A DNA stretch of 64,000 bases from Sorex araneus. Taxonomy: Eukaryota; Chordata; Mammalia; Eulipotyphla; Soricidae. Below are positions 56,037 to 64,000 of the stretch, one piece after another (position 1 is the stretch's first letter; every line of letters begins with the position of its first letter). The translations under genes were made by a program, and so were the position numbers. The notes beneath the pieces were generated by a model. It was not told where the DNA came from. It worked only from the letters and a program-made list of their open reading frames with translations, and ran no database searches. The DNA lies in contig NC_073312.1 of assembly GCF_027595985.1 (NCBI RefSeq), positions 13,822,495 to 13,886,494 of the forward strand. Direction: 5' to 3'.

Positions 56037-57234
56037 GGAGGAAGGAAGGAAGGAAGGAAGGAAGGAAGGAAGGAAGGAAGGAAGGAAGGAAGGAGAGAGG
56101 AAGAGGGATGAAGGGAGGGAGGGAGGAAGAAGGGAGGGAGGGAGGAAGGGAGGGAGGGAGGGAGGGAGGGAGGGAGGAAGGAAGGAAGGAAGGAAGGAAG
56201 GAAGGAAGGAAGGAAGGAAGGAAGGAAGGAAGGAAGGAAGGAAGGAAGGAAGGAGAGGGAGGGAGGGAGGAAGGGAGGGAGGAAGAAAGGGGGGGAGGAA
56301 GGAAGGAAGGAAGGAAGGAAGGAAGGAAGGAAGGAAGGAAGGAAGGAAGGAAGGAGGAAGGAAGGAGAGAGGGAGGGAGGGAGGGAAGGAAAGGAGGGAG
56401 GAAGAAAGGAATGGAGGGAGGGAGGAAGGGAGGAAGAAAGGAAGGGAGGGAGGAAGGGAGGAAGGAAGGAAGGAAGGAAGGAAGGAAGGAAGGAAGGAAG
56501 GAAGGAAGGAAGGAAGGAAGGAAGGAAGAGGAAAGAGGAAGGAAGGAGAGAAGGAGGCAGGGAGGGAAGGAAAGGAGGGAGGAAGAAAGGAATGGAGGGA
56601 GGGAGGAAAGGGAGGGAGGGAAGGAGGGAGGGAAGGGAGGGAAGGAAGGAAGGAAGGAAGGAAGGAAGGAAGGAAGGAAGGAAGGAAGGAAGGAAGGAAG
56701 GAAGGAAGGAAGGAAGGAAGGGAAGGGAGGGAGGAAGGGAGAGAGGGAGGAGGAAGGGAGAGAGGGAGGGAAGGAGGGAGGGAAGGGAGGGAAGGAAGGA
56801 AGGAAGGAGGGAAGGAGGGAGGGAAGGGAGGGAGGGAAGGAAGGAAGGAGGGAAGAGAGGGAGGAAGGAAGGAAGGAAGGAAGGAAGGAAGGAAGGAAGG
56901 AAGGAAGGAAGGAAGGAAGGAAGGAAGGAAGGAAGGGAGGGAGGGAGGAAGGGAGGGAGGAAGGGAGAGAGGGAGGGAAGGAGGGAGGGAGGGAGGGAAA
57001 GAAGGAAGGAAGGAAGGAAGGAAGGAAGGAAGGAAGGAAGGAAGGAAGGAAGGAAGGAAGGAAGGAAGGAAGGGAGGGAGGGAGGGAGGGAGGGAGGGAG
57101 GAAGGGAGGGAGGAAGGGAGAGAGGGAGGGAAGGGAGGGAAAGGAGGGAGGAAGAAAGGAAGGAAGGAAGAACGAAGGAGAGAGGGAGGGAGGGAGGGAG
57201 GGAGGGAGGGAGGGAGGGAGGGAGGGAGGGAGGA
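56037..57234 (+). repeat. 1.2-kb (GGAA)n/(GGGA)n array in intron 8
   Basis: Purine-only tetranucleotide array of many alternating GGAA and GGGA blocks with rare interruptions. The 419-472-codon reading frames on both strands are artefacts of the 4-bp period. Confidence 0.99.
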
Positions 57235-58039
57235 AGGCTGGCTATGACAGTGGAAACAAGTGAAAGTGTACAAACAACTTCCATCCTTTACCCCTGGAAC
57301 AGCGTAAAGCAAAATTCCAGGAGGTGCCAAGCTCCTTCCCAGTATTCCAAGGAAACCTTCCCTAGGAACAAGTGTGCTCAGAAGCCCTTGGGGAGGGTGT
57401 GCCAGTGTTTCCTGTGCATTTTGAAGGTGTGACATTCCTCAAATACAAGGTTTCTTCCTACTGAATGGGAATGTGTGCAAAGGAGAGAAGGGTGGGGGAA
57501 GGAGAGGGAGGAGGAGAGAGAAAGCAAAGGGGGAGAAAGGGAGAAAGGAAGCGGGGAGGAGAAAGGGAGAGAGAAACATGCAGACACACTCCAGACACGC
57601 CGAAAGACACCCGTGTCTAAGTACACTTTGGGGTGGGGGAAACACATCCCAGGGTGGGCCATGAAGCACGCCTGTAACTTAGACCTGCCCCACCCCCGCC
57701 CACGGGCCTGCAAGTGTCACAGTGGACAGAGGGAGTCTGGGCAGCGGGTTCGGGTGGCATGAACACCTCCACTGAGGAAATGCCTCCCTGCAGACAACTA
57801 TCTTATGCAATGCAATAAACACCCTAAAAATTCTAAGCAGCTCATTATATACCCCTGCCTGCTTTCATGGCTCCAAGCCAGAATATAATGATGAACCTTA
57901 ACTTGTTAAGAACAACTAATTTTTGTTTCTGGCTGTCTCAGGGGCGTCTCTCTCACTCACTCCCGCTTTCCTTCACCGCTGACACATTTCTGTTAACTGG
58001 ATGTCATCTGCCGGCCTTGATTTTATGCACAAGCAGTGG

Positions 58040-58600
58040 GATGCATTTTCCCGTGCAACAATCCTGCTTTGAGTCGCATTAGGTTTGTCATTATTCTCTC
58101 ATTTTCCCCCTTGCACTTGTAACATTTCATCTCTTCCTGCCTTATTTTTCGCGAGCCACGGTGCACCCACATTATGGTTTATACATGATCTCGCTCCCTT
58201 TGAAGCCGGCAGATTTCAGAGCCCGCTCTCGTCAGGAGAAGAACCTTGCGCCAATTTAGCAGGCTGAGGGCCCCGAGCTCCAACATCTCAATCTAAAGGG
58301 GGTCACAGGGTGGCACAAGTGAGTGTCAGCAAGCGCTGTTTAATTGCCAATCTAGGCTTCTCCATGGTGTTTAAAGTATAATGACCCATCACTTAATTCT
58401 GAGAAGTCCTGGCCCCACTGCTGAATAGGATGAATATCAAAGGGTGTTCTGGAACAGGGCAGGCTGCCTACATTGCCAATAACTGCCATAAGTATAATAG
58501 ACCTATACTTCTGTCGCCCCATTATCACAATAATGTATTTAATTTGCTGTATACGCTTTTTTAACTAGCTACCTTTCATAAGGCCTACCTGGGGAATCGG
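58040..58600. promoter_or_regulatory. Possible conserved noncoding element, intron 8
   Basis: Repeat-free, AT-rich block with homeodomain-like words and one TCF/LEF-type ATCAAAG (58436-58442). Conservation is inferred from texture only. Confidence 0.35.
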
Positions 58601-59214
58601 CCGCCCCCCTCTGCCCCCCCTCCGAGCCCTAACCTTCCCTCCCCCTCTTTCCTCTCCTCCCATCCTTCCCCGTGCCCACCTACCTATAAATCATCGGCTA
58701 ACCTCCTAACGATCATTCAATCGATAAGCTTAACCCTGATCCCTACCCTACGACAGTGACAGCGCAGCGGAGGCTGGCGCCGCCGAAACTCGGGGAATGA
58801 ATGAACAGGAGAGAGGAGAGGAGCAGGGGTGTGGTGTGAGCGCTGGTTTGGAGGGAGGCTGAGCTCAGCACCCCCTTCCGGGAGGATTCCCTGTCCATCC
58901 ATCCCCTCGCTTGGCCAGGACGCGATGACGTTCATGAATGGCGCGTGCCCCTCTGGCTAGAGGGGAGCCGGCTCTTCCCGCCTCCCCAGTGCTGCTGTGG
59001 GTTTTGAGAGGACAGTGGTGGATCGCCTCGGGGAAGTGGGTTTGTACACAGCGACACTCGCTCCCTTCCTCACGCCCCATCCGAACCACCAATCTGCACA
59101 GAAGGCAAGAGGCACACTGGTCGGGCTATGTCACCCTCTGGTCTTGGGTCCCCGTGGTGGCTAGTGGAGTGGGGGGCAGGGAGGGGAGGAGGCTGGGGGG
59201 CAGCACCCTGCCAT

Positions 59215-59465
59215 GTAAGGCATGCTAATTTAATTACGTGCCATCATCAAAATGGATTAGTTGTTGCAGTCCATCAGGAAAGTCTAAACCTCCACCGATT
59301 TAATTAACTTGACTGAAAATCAGATGAACAGAAAATAAAACTATCATTAGGAGCAATTAGTGACTACTTAAACATGCTGCTGCCAACCGGCTTGTAAATA
59401 AAGTCGCAGTCCCTGAAAAATTAGCCAGAATTAATTAGACGGAGGAAAAAGAGAACATGGGAATT
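59215..59465. promoter_or_regulatory. Possible conserved noncoding element, intron 8
   Basis: Dense TAATTA/ATTAATT words (GCTAATTTAATTACGTGCC, GATTTAATTAACTTGAC, CAGAATTAATTAGACGG) in repeat-free DNA. Confidence 0.4.
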
Positions 59466-59654
59466 AGGAAGATTCTAGATACATGTATGTGGGTGCTACA
59501 TGCTTAAAGACAGACAAAAGTATGCGCGCGCACACACACACACACAATGTTGTTTTTGTTTTCTAAACTTTCAAAGACCTAGAACTGCACAGGCAGATGG
59601 GGTATGAGCAGCCACCTCGTTCCCGAGTATGGTCCTGAAGCATGGTCAGTTCCA

Positions 59655-59782
59655 ATTATTTATGTATTTTGGTCTTGGGAGGGGTCACTCCGGACAGGGC
59701 TCGGGGGACACTAAGTGGTGCATGGATCGAACCCGGGTAGGCCACACGCAAGGCAAGTACCTTGCTATTGCTCCAGCCCTGA
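59655..59782 (-). repeat. Shrew SINE type I, reverse, internal deletion (intron 8)
   Basis: GGATCGAACCCGGGTAGGCC and TTGCTATTGCTCCAGCCC. Confidence 0.88.
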
Positions 59783-60025
59783 GACACGTTAGGTGGAAAG
59801 AGACACATTTTGTACTTAGTTTTTTTGAAACTAAGTACAAAAAAAAAAAAATAGAGAGAGAAAGGTCACACTAGTCCTGATTTTACGGTACAAGTGCTGA
59901 ATGGTTGCATTTTGATGATATGGGGTTTAATAAATCTATCATTAATTTCACCTGGGCTTTTTTATTTTAAGCTTTGAAAAAAAATGTGGCCACCAGAGCA
60001 GTACACGTTGCTTTTTTTTCTTTTC

Positions 60026-60211
60026 TTTCCTTTTTTTTTTTTTTTTTGGCTTATTGGGTCACACCCGTTGATGCACATGGGTTACTCCTGGCTCTGCACT
60101 CAGGAATTAGCCCTGGCAGTGCTCAGAAGACCATATGGGATGCTGGAACTCGAACCCGGGTCGGCTGCATGCAAGGCAAACGCCCTACCCGCTATGCTAT
60201 TGCTTCAGCCC
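60026..60211 (-). repeat. Shrew SINE type I, reverse (intron 8)
   Basis: T17 tail, GGGTTACTCCTGGCTCTGC and GAACTCGAACCCGGGTCGGC. Confidence 0.94.
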
Positions 60212-60439
60212 CTCATGCTACTTTTTATGGCTCATCCTGTATTTCTCAGGGACTGCCTTTGGGGGTGGGGGAAGGAGGGAGGGAGATGTGCATTCTCGGT
60301 GCTCCTCAAGTGTGAGCTTTGAAAGACCAAAAACCTTCCTCCGAACTTGTCTTTGCAGACCGGCAAAGTCACCGCCGCCCTTCCCTGTCTCCCACAGCGA
60401 AGGGCAACAGAGAAACAGTCTTCTCTTTTTTTGTCTGTT

Positions 60440-60618
60440 TCCCCGCCCCCCCCCCCCCACTTTGGGGGTGCACTTAGTGGTGCTCAGGGGTTACTTCTGG
60501 CTCTGTCCTCAGGAATTACTCCTGTCGGTGCTGGGGGACTGCACGGATGCCAGGGACCGAACCCAGGTCAGCCGTGTGCCAGGCAAACACCCTCCCCGCT
60601 CTACTATCGCTCTGGCAC
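60440..60618 (-). repeat. Shrew SINE type I, reverse (intron 8)
   Basis: GGTGCTCAGGGGTTACTTC, GGGACCGAACCCAGGTCAGC and CTACTATCGCTCTGGC. Confidence 0.92.
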
Positions 60619-60683
60619 GAACAGTCTTTCTGAGTTTCTGCAAGTCCTAGTGCTCTCCAATTTCATAAAAATTCTTAAGAATA

Positions 60684-60726
60684 TATATATGTGTGTGTGT
60701 GTATGTATATATACGTATATGTATAC

Positions 60727-60778
<52 letters not shown>
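60684..60778 (+). repeat. (TA/TG)n and (GATA)12 microsatellite
   Basis: ATATATGTGTGTG then about 12 perfect ATAG units. Confidence 0.97.
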
Positions 60779-61022
60779 CTACAGTCAATTGGTTAACTCA
60801 GAAATTTGACCTTGAACTTTTGACATTCATCTACTTTGGAAGCGCAGGACACTAGTTCCTCTTAAGGAAATATCACAAATTTCCCCGTATCACATCTGTC
60901 TGATCCCATCAGAACAACAGGGAGCAACTGCCCCTGCGTGGCCCATGGCCCAAGTGCAATCACGAGAAGTTGCCAAGGACAGCCCAGGGCTTCGGAAGGA
61001 CGCCCTGGTTCTTGACACTCAC

Positions 61023-61109
61023 CTGGACATAGAAGCGTTGACCGTCAGAGCGGTGGGGTAAGGGTGACGGAACCCTCCTGTGGTGATGGGGTACACGGGC
61101 TGACCTTGC
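61023..61109 (-). CDS. TCF7L2: TCF7L2 linker exon (exon 8 equivalent)
   Basis: 87 nt between acceptor TTTTTCTAG and donor GTGAGTG. The first G completes TGG (W) or, in the LVPQ form, CAG (Q). It encodes QGQPVYPITTGGFRHPYPTA then LTVNASMS, ending in AG of a split arginine codon. This is the invariant proline/glycine linker just N-terminal to the exon that carries the sumoylation-type VKQE site. No catalytic residues are expected. Length and phases fit the flanking exons exactly. Confidence 0.97.
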
Positions 61110-61214
61110 CTAGAAAAAGGGGGCAGAGAGTAAGAGAGGGCCACCGGGGTGGGGGTGGGGAAGAGAAAAGGAAGAAAAAGGGAAAGTTCTCTGTGCACAG
61201 TAAGCTTTATTCTC

Positions 61215-61720
61215 ATTTGATCCGAACAAAAATCTTGGGGATTGTACAGGAAGGATCAAAGGGAAGAAACACAGAACAATTTGAATGCCATAAATCTGAT
61301 AGGAATGGCTAATTAAATTTTATAACCTCTGCTTATGTCAATAGAGGCCCTCTCCCCAAGCTGAAACTAGGTGTTTTGTTGTAATAATTAAAGGCGAAGT
61401 CTCTCTTGCTTTAATGGAGCCATCACACTAATTGAGGGCTACACATCCAAAGGAAAACAATAATGAATGTAAATTTATACCAAAATAAAGTACAGTGAAT
61501 CAAAGGACTTCAGTTGCGCTTTGGGCCTCTTTCGGTATTTAGATCTCGGTGAGAAAACATTAAATTAACAGAGCTTAATTTGTAGCCTTTTGTCAAATTA
61601 ACAAGTGTTGACAAGAGTTACCGGGGGGGAGAGTCCCCAAGAAGAATTGTGGGTAACCAATAGACAATCACACCTCATTACAATAATTAAAAAATACAGC
61701 AACATGCAAAATAGCATCCT
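61215..61720. promoter_or_regulatory. Possible conserved noncoding element, intron 7
   Basis: Repeat-free AT-rich block with several AATTAA words and two TCF/LEF-type sites ATCAAAG (61255-61261, 61499-61505). Confidence 0.4.
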
Positions 61721-62780
61721 CATGAAAGACACACAACTCTTCTGACAGAGCATTGTCTGCGCTGGTTATTCCTTTTTATCTTGCCTTCAAGTCTCACCCC
61801 ATCAGGGGCAAGTGATGGCTGAGAACTGGGGAAGAATGGTCCCCGCTCCCCAAGAAGAAATAGGAGAGAAGCTTGTGTCCATGCTCCCCCTCGAAAAAAA
61901 TGAAGGAAGAAATAAACACCGAAACCATCCCCAGAGTAATGGTTTAGTAATACCCCACATCCCAGCTGCCAAATAAATATATAATGCATATGAAACATAT
62001 ACATACATACATATGCATTTTACAATCTCTTCAACTAGAGAAACTGAGCTGAAGAATAGAATTGAGTGTAAGAGGCTACTCCAAAATTGCATCTTCCAGA
62101 AGGCTCTGGGAGGGAATCTCACTCAACACCTCAAATTGAGAATGCTCCCCGAATTTAGACCTGCTCAGATTCGGCAAAATTGTCCTGTGCTTTTTAAGGA
62201 ACAGAGATCACTGATAAACATGGAGACACAGATACACAAAAACAGACAACTGCAAGCCACATGCAAGCATGCCATAGACAGGCAGACAGACAGACAGACA
62301 AGGGATGCTTTTCTATCCATGAACTTTCTGCTCTGATTTTGAAACACCCCCACCCCCACCCTGCCCGAGCTGTACTGGGCCAGTTCCTGGGTGGTGCGTG
62401 CACAGCAGGAACAGGCGGCAGGAAGCACTGGGCCCCGCAACACTCGGGCTGGCCCCTGGGAAGGCCCCGCTGGTCACACCGTGGGGGACGCTGGCCCAGC
62501 TGCCCCTCACGACCCCCCAAGGATGGGACGCACTCAGTGGACAAAGCTCTCAGAGCTGCCCCACAGACAGAACTTTCCACCGAGGCTGTCACTTCTGGCA
62601 CGGTGGCTGGGGCAGGGCTGTGTGCTGTGGGGCCACAAGAAAACCACCCCGTGTTCCCGTATCTGAGTTTCCAGGCCAGGGGGCCTGCGGCCTGCAGGCA
62701 CAGCAGGATCCAGGTGTGGCTATGACCCACAGAAAAGCGCAGGTCAGAGCCTGCTCCAAGTCTCTCAGGGATTTTCAGGG

Positions 62781-62946
62781 GCGGGAGTGATAGCACAGCG
62801 GGGAGGGGTGTTTGCCTTGCACGCCGCTGACCCGGGTTCTAGCTCCAGCATCCCACAGGGTCCCCCAAGCACCGGCAGGAGTGATTCCTGAGAGCAGAGC
62901 CCCGAGTAATCCCTGAGCATCAGGCCCAGAAACAAACAAACAAAAG
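62781..62946 (+). repeat. Shrew SINE type I (intron 7) with short TSD
   Basis: GAGTGATAGCACAGCGGGG head, B box GGGTTCTAGCTCC; ATTTTCAGGG at 62771-62780 and 62956-62965. Confidence 0.9.
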
Positions 62947-63167
62947 ATTTCAAGTATTTTCAGGGCCCACTTTTGCTCCCCGACAGGAAGTCAGACCAGA
63001 ACCTCCGGAGCGAGCCCTTTTCCAAGCGCCTTCCCCAGGCACCCCTCAATCCCTCCTCCCCCCACCTCCCCAGACACACATTGCCATGCACAGAATAAAT
63101 AATAAGCGTGCCCATGTAAGAAACAAAAAGGAAATTAAAAAATGGAACTCCTTACTGTGGTACTAAC

Positions 63168-63258
63168 CATCCTAGCGGATGGGGGATTTGTCCTACGGTG
63201 CCGGGCGAAAGCGGGTAATATGGAGATATATCTGGCGGGTGTGGAGGCCGTGGAATTC
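63168..63258 (-). CDS. TCF7L2: TCF7L2 linker exon (human exon 7 equivalent) with LVPQ tandem donors
   Basis: 91 nt, entered in phase 1 (acceptor TTTCTCAG) and left in phase 2. It encodes a proline-rich linker segment, [20 protein letters not shown] and then VGQIPHPLG, between the N-terminal activation region and the HMG box. Two donors sit 12 nt apart: GTTAGT directly after the exon as given, and GTAAGG after position 63156. Using the second makes the exon 63156-63258 and adds the residues L-V-P-Q before the next exon, which is the known LVPQ/no-LVPQ choice of TCF7L2. Both options keep the downstream frame because both restore a complete codon with the G that opens the next exon. Confidence 0.97.
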
Positions 63259-64000
63259 CTGAGAAAGGAAACAACACTTTAGGTACGAAGAAGAAATGCA
63301 AGGGAGAGGAAAAAGAGGAAAAAGGGAAGTGCCTCTTCTGGAATTTCTGCCCTCACTCCTTTTCCTGACTGGTGTGTGTATGTGTGTGTGTGTGTGTGTG
63401 GGGGGGGGGGGTTAGGCTGTCTCCTCTCCAAACCCGTCTGCCCCAGGCCAAAGGCTGCTTCCTCTCCTTCGACACTAGGAAGGGTTAGGCCACCCTGTCT
63501 GTTCCTTTTCATGCGATGGGTGAAACTGGGCAAATTAAAAACAAGTCTGAAGGGCTGGTCACTTGCCCTGACCACCTGTCCCTTTCCCCCTTCTCAAGGG
63601 AGGGGCTCATCTCCGAGTGACCCTCCAGCCCCAACCCCCTCAGCTGCTGACACACTGGTCTAAGCTCCGGCTCTGGGGCAGAGGGTGTCTGTCTCTAGAA
63701 GGTGTCCAGCTCCACGCAGGGCAGCCGACTGGATGCTAGCAGTGGACAGTCAAGGAGACGCTGGAGCAGGCATGCCCATCTGGTCAGCCCGAGCCCAGCT
63801 GTGACCGGCCTCTATGGGATGGGGGACCAGGCAGGTCAGACCCGGCTGGGAGCTCCCAGGAGGCTCAGGCCAGTCCCTCTCCAGGTCTCAGAAACTAGAG
63901 TCTGGGGAGCAATCACCCACCCCGGAACCGTATCACAGGACCTGAGCTGCTGGTTCCCGGGTAAAAACAATTTTTGTTTGTTTCTAATTTACCCAGGATG
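63259..64000 (-). other. TCF7L2: Intron upstream of the first exon in the window
   Basis: Unique sequence with a (GT)n-G10 microsatellite at 63370-63411. The preceding TCF7L2 exon is not in the window. Confidence 0.7.

Larger units (their letters stand above)
53977..61022 (-). other. TCF7L2: Large intron (8-9), 7.0 kb
   Basis: It contains three minus-strand SINEs (55812-55981, 59655-59782, 60026-60211), a fourth at 60440-60618, one plus-strand SINE (54777-54960), the GGAA/GGGA array at 56037-57234, and repeat-free AT-rich blocks at 58040-58600 and 59215-59465. The stretch 57240-57780 and 58600-59215 is GC-rich unique sequence with nothing recognisable. Confidence 0.8.
61110..63167 (-). other. 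TCF7L2: Intron between linker exons (7-8), with conserved-looking block
   Basis: 2.06-kb intron. The 3' part in gene orientation (61215-61720) is AT-rich, repeat-free and dense in TAATTA-like words. 62300-62760 is GC-rich unique sequence. A type I SINE lies at 62781-62946. No other exon is evident. Confidence 0.8.
36680..64000 (-). other. TCF7L2: TCF7L2 gene, 3' half (locus span)
   Basis: Minus-strand gene for transcription factor 7-like 2 (TCF-4), a nuclear HMG-box protein that binds Wnt-responsive elements and recruits beta-catenin or Groucho/TLE. The window holds the proline-rich linker, HMG box, basic tail, C-clamp and CtBP-binding C-terminus, plus the 3' UTR. The N-terminal beta-catenin-binding exons lie beyond 64000. 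Every exon joins in frame through GT-AG introns, and the protein is nearly identical to the vertebrate family, so this is a functional gene and not a pseudogene. LEF1, TCF7 and TCF7L1 are excluded by the exact HMG-flanking text ([15 protein letters not shown]), the LVPQ option, the paired C-clamp exons and the PLSLVTKSLE ending. Confidence 0.97.

Noticed and set aside
55988..57435. Reading frames of 419-472 codons on both strands rich in K/E/G/R or P/S/L/F
   Set aside because: They are translations of the GGAA/GGGA array; a 4-bp period leaves several frames open by composition.

Overview
The window is mammalian genomic DNA, most probably from a shrew (family Soricidae, Sorex-like). The species call rests on dozens of copies of a tRNA-derived SINE whose head (GGGCTGGAGCGATAGCACAG), B box (GGTTCGATTCC) and tail (GCCGGGTGTGACCC then A-rich) match what I know of shrew SINEs. 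It also rests on a shrew-type L1 3' end. There is no prokaryotic or organellar sequence. One assembly gap of 118 N lies at 4793-4910.

One gene is present: the 3' half of TCF7L2 (TCF-4, a TCF/LEF HMG-box effector of Wnt/beta-catenin signalling), on the minus strand. Reading right to left (5' to 3' of the gene), ten coding exons can be placed to the base with GT-AG splice sites and a continuous frame. They are the P-rich linker exons (63168-63258, 61023-61109, 53851-53976), the two HMG-box exons (52854-53013, 52365-52472), the basic-tail exon (46637-46685), a 51-nt optional exon (46011-46061), two paralogous 73-nt C-clamp exons (44509-44581, 43742-43814), and the terminal exon (coding 38458-38878). 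The 3' UTR ends near 36680. A 25-nt candidate microexon (42755-42779) fits the place of 'exon 16' in the 17-exon human scheme as I remember it. The sequence supports the known isoform logic: tandem donors that add or remove LVPQ, and phase-dependent reading of the terminal exon that gives long (C-clamp plus CtBP motifs), medium and short C-termini. Exons upstream of the linker (beta-catenin binding and Groucho-binding regions) lie beyond the right edge.

Positions 1 to about 36.68 kb are intergenic sequence downstream of TCF7L2. I see no credible protein-coding or structured RNA gene there. The region is a mosaic of SINEs (an A-tailed type I and a longer type II without a poly(A) tail), L1 fragments (one 5'-inverted), a solo LTR inserted inside a SINE with a 6-bp target duplication, MaLR, MIR and L2 remnants, microsatellites, and a ~57-bp minisatellite at 26.76-27.60 kb. 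The introns carry more SINEs and a 1.2-kb (GGAA)n/(GGGA)n array at 56.04-57.23 kb. Several AT-rich, repeat-free blocks (58.0-58.6, 59.2-59.5, 61.2-61.7, 28.3-28.6 kb) look like conserved noncoding elements, but this cannot be confirmed without an alignment.

I did not find a previously undescribed biological system. The most informative observations concern the architecture of TCF7L2 alternative splicing and how the SINEs and LTR were inserted.
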